DNA of 64,000 nt. It comes from Frankia sp. R82 (lineage in GTDB: Bacteria > Actinomycetota > Actinomycetes > Frankiales > Frankiaceae). The translations under genes were made by a program, and so were the position numbers. The notes beneath the pieces are model-generated. The model was not told where the DNA came from. It saw only the letters and a program-made list of their open reading frames with translations, and ran no database searches. Below, one piece after another: positions 33,891 to 43,144 of the stretch. Each line of letters starts with the position of its first letter. The stretch's first letter is position 1. The stretch spans positions 19,785-83,784 of the forward strand of contig NZ_JAMQQG010000001.1 of the NCBI RefSeq assembly GCF_023716925.1, in the 5' to 3' direction.

Positions 33891-34888
33891 CCGGCGACAG
33901 CGCACCCGGCCCCCGACCCACGCTGCTGCTCGTGGAAGCCCGCACCACGCTGCTGCGCCACTCGCACGCGGTCAACCCGGACATGGCCCGGGAGATTCTC
34001 GCGTTCACACCGGCCGCCAGTGTACGGACGACATCCCGGCCGCTGGCTCGCGCGGTGTCCCCGGACACCGTCGAAGGGGTGTATTGCAGGCTGCCTTCCG
34101 CCGCCGGGCGGCGCACGGATGGTATTGGCACCGTGGCAAGCCGTGGAGTACTCATCGGCGGACGTATCGCGCTGGCCTCAAGTCGCACGCTGATCGCCGC
34201 CGGTCGGCCCGGCGTCCCGGCCCGGCGGCGTGGATGGTTCACTCACCTGGCCAACCCCGGCGTCCTGGAGCAGATCGGCCGGGCGGACGATGACGACCTC
34301 GCCCGCGGGTTCACTGGTCCCTCGCGTCCAGGCGTGCTGGACCTGGCGGCAATCGCGAGCCGACTGCTGGATCGGGTGCAGGCTGCGACCATGCTCGACG
34401 GCACCATCCCCCTGCGCACGGCGCGCACCCGGTTTCGCTTCGCCGTTCATGACGTCGGCCCGCACGGCTCCGCGCCGTCCCCTTCCTTCACCATCGACGA
34501 CGCCGGGGTGCGGACGTTGGTCGTGCACGCCGCGCTGGACGCACCCGAGCAGCTGGCAACTCTCTGTGAGGAGATCGCCGCGCACGACTGGTTACTGACC
34601 ACCATGCAACGGCTTGTGGACGGACTGGACGAACCACCGGCGCGGGCCGGTCGCATCGAACGGATCGCGCCGGCCGTTGAGCAGCTTCTGCATCTGTGGA
34701 TGCCGGGGGCGCACTCGGAACCGGAGCTTTCGTGGGTGTGGTCGGCGTTGGAACGGCGTCCGGGGTTCTCCCGCCAGTGGGCCAGCATCGTCGCCCGCAT
34801 CCGCAACGAGCTGGACCTTTCCATCCTGCGCGCCCTGTCGGACGGTGCCGAGCCAACGCACCAGGCCCGGCTACGCCGGGAACTATGA
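33887..34888 (+). CDS. SCO2521-family protein, function unknown
   Basis: A 333-residue protein forming the last member of the conserved block. It includes TLLLVEARTTLLRHSHAVNP, SRGVLIGGRIALASSRTLIA and HLANPGVLEQIGRADDDDLA, and closes with an Ala/Leu-rich helical region. TTG at 33887 overlaps the SCO2522-type stop, which suggests coupling; a GTG at 33932 is possible but would remove conserved-looking sequence. No membrane segment or known motif is visible. Its constant company with the methyltransferase and P-loop genes is the only clue to role. Confidence 0.75.
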   Translation: MTGDSAPGPRPTLLLVEARTTLLRHSHAVNPDMAREILAFTPAASVRTTSRPLARAVSPDTVEGVYCRLPSAAGRRTDGIGTVASRGVLIGGRIALASSRTLIAAGRPGVPARRRGWFTHLANPGVLEQIGRADDDDLARGFTGPSRPGVLDLAAIASRLLDRVQAATMLDGTIPLRTARTRFRFAVHDVGPHGSAPSPSFTIDDAGVRTLVVHAALDAPEQLATLCEEIAAHDWLLTTMQRLVDGLDEPPARAGRIERIAPAVEQLLHLWMPGAHSEPELSWVWSALERRPGFSRQWASIVARIRNELDLSILRALSDGAEPTHQARLRREL

Positions 34889-34965
34889 CGCGGATCACTC
34901 CATCGACTCGCCTGTTCACGGGCAGGGCTACCGGGAACTGTCCCTGACGGACGAGGAGCCTGCCT

Positions 34966-36795
34966 GTGCGTGTGAGCGCCGCGCCCGATGTGTCCTTTTC
35001 GAACATGCAGTCGACTGTTGCCGTGCTGACCGTGGTGGCCGGGGCGGTGATCGTCGCTCTGGCCGCCTCGCTGCTGCTACACCGGGGAGCGCGACGGATC
35101 GGCCACCACTCGGGGATCGTCGCCGATCTGGCCCATCGCGGGCGCCGACCGGTCCGCTTCGCCCTGGTGCTGATCGCCGTCCAGATCAGTCTGGGCACCA
35201 CGCCCGAACAGGACTGGACCACCTCGGCCTCCCGCGTCTGCGGGGTTCTGCTGATCGCCGCCCTCGCCTGGTGTGTGACGGTCCTGGCGTTCGTGTTCGA
35301 GGAACTGGCGCTGCTGCGCTATCGGGTCGACGTGGTCGACAACCGGCATGCCCGAAGGGTCCGCACCCAGGTCAGCCTGCTGCGGCGCATCACGGTCGCG
35401 GTCATCTCGGTCATCGCCGCCGCGTCGATTCTCATGACGATTCCGAGCGTGCGGGTCGCCGGGGCGAGCATTTTCGCCAGCGCCGGCGTGGTCGGCATCG
35501 TCGCGGGCCTGGCCGCCCAGACGTCCCTGGCCAACGTGTTCGCCGGACTGCAGATCGCCTTCACCGACGCGATGCGCGTGGACGACGTGGTGGTCGTCGA
35601 GGAGGAGTGGGGCCGGATCGAGGAGATCACCCTGACCTACGTGGTCGTCCACATCTGGGACGACCGGCGGATGATCCTTCCGTCCACCTACTTCACCACC
35701 ACCCCGTTCCAGAACTGGACCCGCAAGGAGTCCGCGGTCCTCGGCGCCGTCGAGCTCGACCTGGACTGGGAGGTCCCGATCGAGGAAATGCGCGCGGAGA
35801 TGCACCGGGTCCTCGAGGCCAACGAGCTGTGGGACCGGCGGGTGTCCGTGCTGCAGGTGACCGACGCCGTCGGCGACCACATCCGGATCCGCGTCCTGGT
35901 CAGCGGCAAGGACGGCCCGACCACCTTCGACCTGCGCTGCCACGTGCGGGAGGCGCTCGTGCTGTGGCTGCAGCGCAACCATCCCGGCGCCCTGCCGCGC
36001 ACCCGCGTCGAGTTCGAGGCCGCCGCCCACCTGTTCGCACCCGCCACGGCCGGCTCCGCACCGGACCGGACCGGAACCGACGGATTCGCCACCGCGATGT
36101 TCGCCGCGGCCGCCGACCCTCGCTCCGAAGCCCCCGGGACGCGCCGCCGTACGGCCAACAGCCACGCCACCACCGGAGACGACCGCAACGGTGTGGACGG
36201 TCACCATCGCGGCGGCATCGGAACGCTCGTGCGCGGACCGGAGGACGGCAGCGCCGCCCGCGCGCCCGGCGACCGACTCCGCAAGCGTGACCCCGACGGC
36301 CAGCGCGGCCACGGCGACAATCCCCGCCACAGCGACAATCCCCGCCACAGCAACGATCCCAGCGACGGCAACGATCCCCGCGACGAGGGCGGGGGGAACG
36401 GCAACGGACACGTCGGCTGGGAACCGATTGCCACAGTCGCCCTGTCACGGGACGCCGGCGGCGACCGGGACGGTGCTCACACCGGCGCCCCCGCACCAGC
36501 CCAGCGGGCATCCGGCGACCAGACCCGTACTGATCACAGAGCTGATCGCAGAGTCGATCACAGAGCCGATCGCCCCGGCGATTCGACCGGCTCGACCGGT
36601 GGCCCCGGCCAGCGCCGCAACGCCCAGCAGCCGGCATCCACCTCGTCGTCACCGCCCACCCAGAGCGAGGTGTCCCCCGATGCCTCACTGTTCTCCGGCG
36701 ACAGCCCCGACGCCGCCCAGCGGGCCCGCGACTTCAGCGAAACCCCTGCCGACCCGGACGACGACCCGTCCGCCGAGGACGGCCGTACCGGCTGA
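34966..36795 (+). CDS. Mechanosensitive ion channel, MscS family
   Basis: A 609-residue inner-membrane channel. About four hydrophobic helices precede the pore-lining helix ASIFASAGVVGIVAGLAAQT, followed by SLANVFAGLQIAFTDAMRVD and the beta domain VVVEEEWGRIEEITLTYVVV with PSTYFTTTPFQNW, all typical of MscS. The cytoplasmic alpha/beta domain ends near residue 360. The last roughly 240 residues are a disordered Asp/Asn/Pro/His-rich tail built partly from tandem repeats (36315-36386 and about 36530-36577), not part of the family fold. GTG at 34966 has GAGGAG 7 bases upstream. It would release osmolytes on hypo-osmotic shock; the tail's role is unknown. Confidence 0.9.
   Translation: MRVSAAPDVSFSNMQSTVAVLTVVAGAVIVALAASLLLHRGARRIGHHSGIVADLAHRGRRPVRFALVLIAVQISLGTTPEQDWTTSASRVCGVLLIAALAWCVTVLAFVFEELALLRYRVDVVDNRHARRVRTQVSLLRRITVAVISVIAAASILMTIPSVRVAGASIFASAGVVGIVAGLAAQTSLANVFAGLQIAFTDAMRVDDVVVVEEEWGRIEEITLTYVVVHIWDDRRMILPSTYFTTTPFQNWTRKESAVLGAVELDLDWEVPIEEMRAEMHRVLEANELWDRRVSVLQVTDAVGDHIRIRVLVSGKDGPTTFDLRCHVREALVLWLQRNHPGALPRTRVEFEAAAHLFAPATAGSAPDRTGTDGFATAMFAAAADPRSEAPGTRRRTANSHATTGDDRNGVDGHHRGGIGTLVRGPEDGSAARAPGDRLRKRDPDGQRGHGDNPRHSDNPRHSNDPSDGNDPRDEGGGNGNGHVGWEPIATVALSRDAGGDRDGAHTGAPAPAQRASGDQTRTDHRADRRVDHRADRPGDSTGSTGGPGQRRNAQQPASTSSSPPTQSEVSPDASLFSGDSPDAAQRARDFSETPADPDDDPSAEDGRTG
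36315..36386. repeat. 18-bp tandem repeat in the MscS tail, 4 copies
   Basis: CGACAATCCCCGCCACAG is perfect at 36315-36332 and 36333-36350, with two diverged copies to 36386. It is in frame in the disordered C-terminal tail. A separate 12-bp repeat (CTGATCACAGAG type) follows near 36530. Confidence 0.9.
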
Positions 36796-37255
36796 CCGAC
36801 TCCGGAACCGTTGCCCGCAGACGATTACGCAGGGTCGCTCCCCGCGGATCTCCGAGTGCGCCCGTCAGCCACAAAAAGTCACCATTCGATCATCATGAGT
36901 GCACGTTCCGGCCCTGTCGCCGTCCTACCCGAAGCCACCCCACGAACCGTGGTCGCTCAGCCCGACTCTGACCGTGCCCAGCGACCACGCTTCGCGCCCT
37001 GACCGCGGCAGCCCCTGATCCACAGGAGACTGCCCCACGGAACCCACCGGACCGGGTCGAGGGTGTCTGCCGCCGGCGGGAACAGCCGCGAAAGCGCCGT
37101 AACCGGCACGCTGCTGAATGCGGCGAACAGCAGGGATGACGGCCGCTGGCCCAGCCGAACCACCGGCGGTCGTCATCCTCGGCAGAGAACAAGACCCCGG
37201 TAACGACCTGCCGCCAGAGCGGCGGACGATCGCAGCAGAGCGGAGGCCGAAAAGC

Positions 37256-37327
37256 CGGATCGGCCACACAAACCAGATCGGCCACACAAATCGGATCGGC
37301 CATACAAACTGGATCGGTCGCATCGGG
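37256..37327. repeat. 18-bp tandem repeat, 3 copies plus a diverged fourth
   Basis: CGGATCGGCCACACAAAC (37256-37273), CAGATCGGCCACACAAAT (37274-37291) and CGGATCGGCCATACAAAC (37292-37309) are near-identical; the fourth unit to 37327 is diverged. Confidence 0.9.
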
Positions 37328-37420
37328 TGATGACGGTCGTCGACTTCGACAGCGCTGTCCAGCCATGGAAAGAACTCGGTCGTTGTGTTTGGAACGGGAC
37401 GAAGGATTCCCGGACATGAC

Positions 37421-37493
37421 TGACGGCGGCCACGGGAGCCGCCGGTGAGAACCATGTCTGGTTCCTACCGGAGACCTCCCGTGACCGCCGTCA
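37421..37493. repeat. Long imperfect hairpin, candidate terminator or RNA element
   Basis: Outer arms 37421-37438 and 37476-37493 are 18 bp with one mismatch (TGACGGCGGCCACGGGAG against CTCCCGTGACCGCCGTCA). Inside, CCGGT/ACCGG and GAACCA/TGGTTC pair around the tetraloop TGTC. It lies 61 bp past the end of the GlsB-type gene, so it may terminate that transcript, though no T-tract follows. Confidence 0.75.
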
Positions 37494-37553
37494 GAGGTGC
37501 TCGGCAGTCCCGGAGATCACCTGTCGGTGCCGCCGTGACCAGTGCCGGTTCGA

Positions 37554-37865
37554 TTACCGGCGGGCGTAGCGCCGGCTACGACCGTGCGAGCGGCCGTGGC
37601 TGTGACCGGTGCCCACGTTCCGCCAGATCAGCAGCACGAGGATGGCACCGATGATCGAACCGACGATGCCGGACGGCTGCAGGGCGCCTTCGCCCAGGTC
37701 CTTACCGAACAGGACGTAGCCGAGGAAACCACCGACGAAAGAGCCGATGATGCCGACGACGATGGTGCCGACGATACCAATGGGATCGGGCCCGGGAAGC
37801 ACCACTCGCGCGACCGCGCCAGCGACCAGTCCGAGCAGAATCATGACGACAACGAATGTGACCAT
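37554..37865 (-). CDS. GlsB/YeaQ/YmgE family stress-response membrane protein
   Basis: A 103-residue, three-helix membrane protein. It opens MVTFVVVMILLGLVAGAVAR, continues LPGPDPIGIVGTIVVGIIGS, then SGIVGSIIGAILVLLIWRNV, the glycine-zipper pattern of the transglycosylase-associated family. The tail is Arg/His-rich (SHGRSHGRSRRYARR). Members rise under stress, but their mechanism is unsettled. GGGAG lies 6 bases before the ATG, so the start is secure. The large hairpin at 37421-37493 lies just past its stop. Confidence 0.9.
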   Translation of the reverse strand: MVTFVVVMILLGLVAGAVARVVLPGPDPIGIVGTIVVGIIGSFVGGFLGYVLFGKDLGEGALQPSGIVGSIIGAILVLLIWRNVGTGHSHGRSHGRSRRYARR

Positions 37866-38021
37866 TTTATTCTCCCTGCCGAGGTGACTGGTTCATTCGT
37901 TCCCGCCGACCCGGGCGACAAACACCTTATTTCAAGCTTCCTCTCGGACGCCCCGATGCCACCCGGACACCCCTGATGCCGCGAACGGCCCGGATGCCAC
38001 CGGAAGGGTGCCGGGGTCCGC

Positions 38022-38849
38022 TCAGTCCGCCTTACGCCGACGCCGTCGGATCCGTCGGACCACGGACAGTACGACGACGGCGGCCACCACCCCGCCGGTC
38101 GCCCGTGGGTTGCCGCGAGCCCGCTGCCCAGCGGAGCGGACGGCCTTGCCACTGGTGGCGATGGCCTTCTCCGCCGCGGCGTTGGCCTGCGGATGCTGGG
38201 CCAGGCGCTCGAACGCGGTGCCGAGGGCCCGGTCCCGGGCGTCGATGGAGCGAGCGCCCGCCGCGGCCAGCCGCGGGTTCTCGGCGGCCTTCTCCAGCAC
38301 GGTGCCGGCGACCTTACCCGCGGCGTCGCGGGTACGTCCGGCGGCAGCACCCAGCTGCGGCGCCAGCGTCTGCGCGGCCCCGGTCACCCGCTGACGCACC
38401 TCGGCGGCCCCGGAGGCGACCCGCTCACGGGTGGCCGCCCCGCCCGACGGCTCCGCCCCGGTGTCACCGGCAGCCGGGCGGTCTGCCGCCGACTCGCCGC
38501 CGGGCGCCTCGTCCGCGGGTGGCTCGTCGGTGGCCGATTCGTCGGTGGCCGATTCGTCGGTGTAGGACGCCGCCGAGCGGGCCGGGGTGGAAACGGCCAG
38601 CTCGTCGGCGTCGGAGGGCGACAGGTCGACGGCCGAGTTCGTCGCTGCCGGTGGGGTGGGTGCGGTGGGTGGGATGGGTGGGGTGGGTGGGATCGGAGCA
38701 GACGCTGGCGGCTCGGGCGAGCCGGACCCGGCAGGGGTGGCCGCGGGGGTGGCGTTCGGCGGCGCAGCCGGGGGGATGGTGGGCCGCGAGCTGTTCGGCG
38801 TCACGATCAACGTGGGATCGGGCGTCGCCGGGTTCGGGTCCGCTGACAT
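38022..38849 (-). CDS. Ala/Pro-rich protein with C-terminal membrane anchor, unknown
   Basis: A 275-residue protein with no recognised domain. The first about 140 residues are Pro/Ala/Thr/Asp-rich and disordered. Residues about 145-240 are Ala/Arg-rich helical (ATRERVASGAAEVRQRVTGA, RTRDAAGKVAGTVLEKAAEN), possibly a coiled coil of the kind seen in stress or phasin-like proteins. A C-terminal hydrophobic helix (GGVVAAVVVLSVV) is followed by RRIRRRRRKAD, suggesting a tail anchor. ATG at 38849 is preceded by AAGGGA at about 10 bases and AGGACG nearer; an upstream in-frame start exists. It follows no operon; the GlsB-type gene lies downstream on the same strand. Confidence 0.55.
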   Translation of the reverse strand: MSADPNPATPDPTLIVTPNSSRPTIPPAAPPNATPAATPAGSGSPEPPASAPIPPTPPIPPTAPTPPAATNSAVDLSPSDADELAVSTPARSAASYTDESATDESATDEPPADEAPGGESAADRPAAGDTGAEPSGGAATRERVASGAAEVRQRVTGAAQTLAPQLGAAAGRTRDAAGKVAGTVLEKAAENPRLAAAGARSIDARDRALGTAFERLAQHPQANAAAEKAIATSGKAVRSAGQRARGNPRATGGVVAAVVVLSVVRRIRRRRRKAD

Positions 38850-39383
38850 CGTCCTGGTTCCCTTCGTCTGGTCCATCTGGCCTGTCTGGCCTGTCCGGTC
38901 TGTCTGGTCTCGACGTCTACCCCGACCTGGCCTGCTCCCGCTCACCGCATGCCCCGTCCGGGACCCATGTGGCCCGGCCCGCCGACACGGTGCGGTGACC
39001 GCGGCGCGTCGTCGGGTCGGTGGCGGTGCCGCTGCCGGAGTCGGTGGCGGTGCCGGTGGTGGAGAAAGAGTTCACCGCCTGTTTCCCGGACGGCGGTACC
39101 CCATCATCGATGTTGATAACACGACGTGGCCAGGGTGATGCTCCACTGCGCCGCAGATCCCATGGCGATAATGCCTATATCGGATCAATCTGGACAGATT
39201 TGCCGCCCGGTGGCCGCACACATCCACACCATGATCCATATCCGAACACTTCACGGACAACGGATGAGGTAATGCCTCGAGCGTGTTGCGGCGGCCCGAC
39301 GTCGGTTACGGTGCCAGGGACAGGAGCAGGAGCAAGCTCGACAGCGGCCCCGGTGGCCGGGTGGCAGCTGGCAGGGAGTGCTC
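38850..39383. other. Divergent intergenic region
   Basis: A 534-bp gap between the Ala/Pro-rich gene and the amidase. Near 38868-38912 there are short GTCTGG/GGCCTGTC-type reiterations. Around 39165-39250 it is AT-richer and may hold the amidase promoter. No gene is supported. Confidence 0.5.
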
Positions 39384-41042
39384 ATGGCCGACCCGCGACG
39401 AGCCTTCGTCAACTCGGACAACGCGGCTGCGTACGGCCCGGATCCGAACCCGGACAGCCCGAACCCGGACAGCCCGAACCCGGACGGCCCGAGTCCGGAC
39501 AGCCCGAGTCGGGACAGCCCGAGTCGGGGTAACCCAGGCCGCCGGCTCCGTACCGCGGCCCACGGCACCGGCACGTCGGCGGAGCTGGACGGGGTGGCCG
39601 AGCTGGCCGCCCGGCTTGCCCGCGGTGAGATCACCTCACGGGAACTGGTCGAGGCGGCGCTCGGCCGGATCGAGGCGACGCAGTCGACCCTGAACGCCTT
39701 CCGCCGGATCCGAGCTGTGGAGGCCCTCGAGGAGGCGACGGCGGCCGACGCCGCACTCGAGGCGGCTTCGGCGGGCGCCGCGAGCGCTGACGCCGACGGC
39801 GCTCGTGCCACGGCCGCCAGCCGGCACCGTCCCCTGCTCGGCGTGCCGATAGCGATCAAGGATGACACGGACATCGCCGGGATGCCCACGGCGTTCGGGG
39901 CGATGGGCGAGTTCCCGCCCGCGGCGCGCGACAGCGAGATGGTCCGGCGGTTGAAGGCCGCGGGGGCGATCATCGTCGGCAAGACCAACACCCCCGAGTT
40001 CGGCCAGTGGCCGTTCACCGAGGGCCCGGCGTTCGGGGTGACCCGCAACCCGTGGGATCTCGACTACTCGCCCGGCGGATCGTCCGGCGGCGCGGCGGCG
40101 GCGGTCGCGGCGGGGCTCGTCCCGGGCGCGATCGGCTCGGACGGCGCGGGGTCGGTACGCATCCCGGCGGCGTGGACGCATCTGGTCGGCATCAAGCCCA
40201 GGCGGGGGCGGATCTCCAGCGCCCCGGTGCGCGAACAGTTCCACGGCCTGACCGTCTTCGGTCCGCTGACCAGGACGGTCGCCGACGGCGCCCTGCTGCT
40301 CGACGCCCTGTCCGGCAGCCTGCCGAGCGACCGGGACCACCCTCCGGCGCCGGCCGAGACATTTCTCGCCGCGGCCGGGCATCCGCCGCCCCGGCTGCGG
40401 ATCGGCCTGTCGCTGCACCGCCCCTACAGCGGCGTGCCGGCGAACCTCGACCCGGCGGTGCGGGTCGCGGTGGAGCGGATCGCCGAGGTCCTCGCCCGGC
40501 TTGGGCATGAGATCGTCCCGATCGAGCCGCCCTACGGCCTGCTCGGCACGCTTTTCCTGCCCCGGTCGATGGACGGCATCCGCGACTGGGCCGGCCGGGT
40601 GCCCGACCCGTCCCTGCTCGACGCGCGCACGCTGGCGAACGCCCGCACCGGCCGGCTGCTGCGTCCGTTGCTTCCGCTGGTCCGGGCGGCCGAGCCGGTG
40701 GCCCGGCTCAACATCGCCCGCGTCTTCCGCCGGGTGGACGTCGTGCTCGCCCCGACCACGGCGACTCCGCCGCCGCGGGTCGGCGAACTCAACCGGGACA
40801 CGAACTGGGCGACCGACCAGGCGATCGTGGCCGCCTGCCCGTTCGCCTGGCCGTGGAACGTGCTCGGCTGGCCGGCGGTCAACGTGCCCGCGGGGTTCAC
40901 TGCGGCGGGCCTGCCGGTGGGCGCCCAGCTGATGGGCCCGGCGGCCGCCGAAACGCGGCTGATCTCGCTCGCCGCACAGCTCGAGGCCACCGAACGGTGG
41001 CAGCTGCACCATCCGGGGGAACGTGTCGCCTACACCGGATGA
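39384..41042 (+). CDS. Amidase (amidase signature family)
   Basis: A 552-residue amidase-signature enzyme hydrolysing an unidentified amide. The catalytic triad is visible: Lys in [11 protein letters not shown], the cis-Ser in [18 protein letters not shown], and the nucleophile Ser in [22 protein letters not shown] and [15 protein letters not shown] are also characteristic, as are [20 protein letters not shown] near the end. Residues about 20-52 are a Pro/Asn/Asp/Ser-rich tail encoded by a six-copy tandem repeat, outside the family fold. ATG at 39384 has AGGGAG 5 bases upstream; GTG 39378 overlaps that site. No neighbouring gene tells the substrate. Confidence 0.9.
   Translation: MADPRRAFVNSDNAAAYGPDPNPDSPNPDSPNPDGPSPDSPSRDSPSRGNPGRRLRTAAHGTGTSAELDGVAELAARLARGEITSRELVEAALGRIEATQSTLNAFRRIRAVEALEEATAADAALEAASAGAASADADGARATAASRHRPLLGVPIAIKDDTDIAGMPTAFGAMGEFPPAARDSEMVRRLKAAGAIIVGKTNTPEFGQWPFTEGPAFGVTRNPWDLDYSPGGSSGGAAAAVAAGLVPGAIGSDGAGSVRIPAAWTHLVGIKPRRGRISSAPVREQFHGLTVFGPLTRTVADGALLLDALSGSLPSDRDHPPAPAETFLAAAGHPPPRLRIGLSLHRPYSGVPANLDPAVRVAVERIAEVLARLGHEIVPIEPPYGLLGTLFLPRSMDGIRDWAGRVPDPSLLDARTLANARTGRLLRPLLPLVRAAEPVARLNIARVFRRVDVVLAPTTATPPPRVGELNRDTNWATDQAIVAACPFAWPWNVLGWPAVNVPAGFTAAGLPVGAQLMGPAAAETRLISLAAQLEATERWQLHHPGERVAYTG
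39446..39535. repeat. 15-bp tandem repeat in the amidase N-terminus, 6 copies
   Basis: GAACCCGGACAGCCC at 39446-39460 and 39461-39475 is perfect; four further copies diverge gradually to 39535. In frame, it encodes repeating [15 protein letters not shown] peptides. Confidence 0.95.
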
Positions 41043-41231
41043 CCTGCTGCGAGCCGCCGCGCACCCACGTCGGAACGAAGAAGGAGCCGCTCCGGGGCAG
41101 CAGGTGATCGCCGGGCAGTCGAGGAGCGGTGACGGTGCGTCGGTGTGACCGTCTGGTAAGATTCTGGTCACCTTCCGGACGTCCTGCCAGGGTCTCTGGC
41201 CGAACGCCTGGTCGGGCCGGGACAATGGCCC

Positions 41232-42389
41232 ATGCGCACTGTCCGGACGGATGCCCCCGCCGCCCTGATACCGCCGGACGAGCGGGCGGATAATCTCGCG
41301 TTCGTCATCACCGGCGCCGCCGTCCTGCTCAGCACGCTGCTCGTCGACGTCTTCTCCTCCGTTGCCCTGGCCGGGTATTTCGGCCTCGGCCCGCTGATCC
41401 TCGCCGCGGCCTGCCCGACGCTCATCACCGCCGGTGTCGGCGCGGTGACGGTGCTGCTCGGGATCGTGTCCGGCCTGTGGGACGACCGGTTCGGCACCGG
41501 CCAGCACATCGCCGCCATCGTGCTGATCGCCATCCAGGCGATCATCGCCGTGATGATCTGCGTGTTCCGGGAGCAGCAGCGTTCGAAGCTGCAGCGCGTC
41601 CAGGCGGTGGCCGAGGTGGCGCAGCGGGCGCTACTGCCCGCCGTGCCCGGCCGCCTGGACGGCGCCGGTTTCGCCGCCCGCTACCTGTCCGCCGCGCGGG
41701 AGGCCTCCGTCGGCGGAGACCTCTACGAGGTCGTGCCCACCGCACACGGCATCCGAGTGATCATCGGGGATGTCCGGGGCAAGGGGTTACCGGCGGTGCG
41801 CCTGGCGTCGGTGGTCCTGGGTGCGTTCCGGGAGGCCGCCGTCACCTGGCTTGATCCCGAGCAGGTCGCCGCGGCGTGTGCCCGCGCGGTCGCCCGGGAG
41901 GCCGGGCCGGAGGACTTCGTCACCGCGCTCGTGCTCGACATCCACCCGGACGGCCGGCTCGGGATGTGTTCCGCGGGGCACCACCCGCCGCGGCTGGTGT
42001 CCCCGCAGGGCGCGACGCGCACGCTGATGCTGCGCTCCCCGAGCCCGCCGCTGGGCCTCGCCGACCAGTTCACCGTGACGAACGCGTTCTGGGAGGTCGG
42101 CGACCGGCTGCTGCTGTTCACCGACGGCCTGATCGAGGCCCGGGACGCCGGTGGCCGCTTCTTCGACCTCGACGAGCATCTCGACCTGCTGCTCGGCGGC
42201 GACCAGGAGGAGGCCCTCGACCGTCTCACCACCGCCCTGGACGCCCACGCCGGCGGCGCCCTGCACGACGACCTCGCCCTCCTGCTCGCCGAACGCCACC
42301 CCGCCCCCGCCCAGCCCGGCGCCCCGGTCTCGCCGGCCGCCGACTCCCCCGCCGCCTCGACCCCGGCCGCCCGCGCCACCGCCGACTGA
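41232..42389 (+). CDS. PP2C-type serine phosphatase (SpoIIE domain) with membrane helices
   Basis: A 385-residue protein. About residues 22-115 contain three hydrophobic helices (NLAFVITGAAVLLSTLLVDV; ILAAACPTLITAGVGAVTVL; HIAAIVLIAIQAIIAVMICV). The SpoIIE/RsbU-type phosphatase domain follows: AQRALLPAVP, YLSAAREASVGGDLYEV with metal-binding Asp, VIIGDVRGKGLPA, CSAGHHPPRL, LLLFTDGLIEARD, DDLALLLAE. Such enzymes dephosphorylate anti-sigma-factor antagonists and thus steer sigma-factor partner switching. No antagonist or anti-sigma gene is adjacent. The tail is Pro/Ala-rich. The start ATG lacks a strong SD. Confidence 0.9.
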   Translation: MRTVRTDAPAALIPPDERADNLAFVITGAAVLLSTLLVDVFSSVALAGYFGLGPLILAAACPTLITAGVGAVTVLLGIVSGLWDDRFGTGQHIAAIVLIAIQAIIAVMICVFREQQRSKLQRVQAVAEVAQRALLPAVPGRLDGAGFAARYLSAAREASVGGDLYEVVPTAHGIRVIIGDVRGKGLPAVRLASVVLGAFREAAVTWLDPEQVAAACARAVAREAGPEDFVTALVLDIHPDGRLGMCSAGHHPPRLVSPQGATRTLMLRSPSPPLGLADQFTVTNAFWEVGDRLLLFTDGLIEARDAGGRFFDLDEHLDLLLGGDQEEALDRLTTALDAHAGGALHDDLALLLAERHPAPAQPGAPVSPAADSPAASTPAARATAD

Positions 42390-42787
42390 GGACTTCTCCT
42401 GACAGCGTGTCTCGCGTCAGCCGTCCATCCTTGCATGACATAACGTAGCCATTCGAGCGCCCAAAGTATCTCTCGTCACTCGCGGTCACAGCCCGGACCT
42501 CCGGGAACAGACCCGCACCCATGCCACGACCGTGATCAACGACACTGGCACAGTTGCCGCTCTCTCTGTGGAACGAAACGGACGCCGCACCCCACAGAGC
42601 GAACAGCGCCAGCCCCGGCGACGCAGACAACCGGCAAAACGAGTAAACGGAACCGCGACGGAGTGCAATAAGCGGTGGCCGCCAAGCAGCGACCACACAA
42701 GACGCACTCTGGGCGGTTGTCCAGCTACTCACCGGCCGTCCGGCTCTGCCGGGAGCCAGAGCGGTTCCCGGCGAGCGGGCGTTGACC
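42390..42787. other. Intergenic region, nothing recognised
   Basis: A 398-bp gap between the phosphatase and the DUF4236-type gene, which converge on it. I see no family-like frame, repeat or clear hairpin. Confidence 0.5.
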
Positions 42788-42991
42788 CTATGCGCGGGAG
42801 CGACTGCGGCCCTCACGGCGGTAGGAGAAGGGACCGGGGAGGTCGACGCTGGACAGGCCGCCGCGGCGGTGCCGCGACCAGACCCGCCAGGAGACCCGGC
42901 CGAGCTTCAGCGTCACCGAAGAAACGCCGTTCTCGCTGACATTGACGTGGAACGGCCCGTACTTCGGCCGGCGGGTGTATCGCAGACCCAT
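42788..42991 (-). CDS. DUF4236-like small protein
   Basis: A 67-residue protein. It begins MGLRYTRRPKYGPFHVNVSE followed by NGVSSVTLKLGRVSWRV, the layout of DUF4236 proteins (a GF/GLR-R-x-K-GPxxxNxSxxGxS opening, with a glycine-containing repeat after it). Function of the family is unknown. ATG at 42991 is strongly supported by GGAGGAGG about 5-6 bases upstream. The tail is Arg/Ser-rich. It stands alone, divergent from the next hypothetical gene. Confidence 0.75.
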   Translation of the reverse strand: MGLRYTRRPKYGPFHVNVSENGVSSVTLKLGRVSWRVWSRHRRGGLSSVDLPGPFSYRREGRSRSRA

Positions 42992-43144
42992 CTGGCACCT
43001 CCTCCAGCCCGCAGGCAGGCCTTTGTCCGGCCCTGACCTGGCTCGATATCCGCGCCGAAATGGCGACAAGGCGCTTGTTTCCGGTATTCGGCCTTTTACA
43101 CATCGCGGTCTCGCACACGACCCGGGTGATGTGCGTGGCGATCC

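Larger units (their letters stand above)
36796..37553. other. Intergenic region with repeat and large hairpin
   Basis: A 758-bp gap between the MscS and GlsB-type genes, which converge on it. It holds an 18-bp tandem repeat (37256-37327) and a long imperfect hairpin (37421-37493). Open frames through the repeat give periodic, unnatural translations and are not called. Confidence 0.6.

Noticed and set aside
5134..34888. A mobile element carrying the STAND/FxS genes
   Set aside because: No integrase, transposase, terminal repeats or tRNA edge is visible, and base composition does not differ obviously from the flanks.
35077..36411. 444-codon open frame antisense to the MscS gene
   Set aside because: Shadow frame; the plus strand has the pore helix and beta domain and a good SD.
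36925..37455. Minus-strand frame with repeating FVWPI residues
   Set aside because: The periodic translation comes from the 18-bp tandem repeat at 37256-37327, and no ribosome site is present.
39636..41507. 623-codon open frame antisense to the amidase and phosphatase
   Set aside because: Spans two genes on the other strand and has no recognisable domain.
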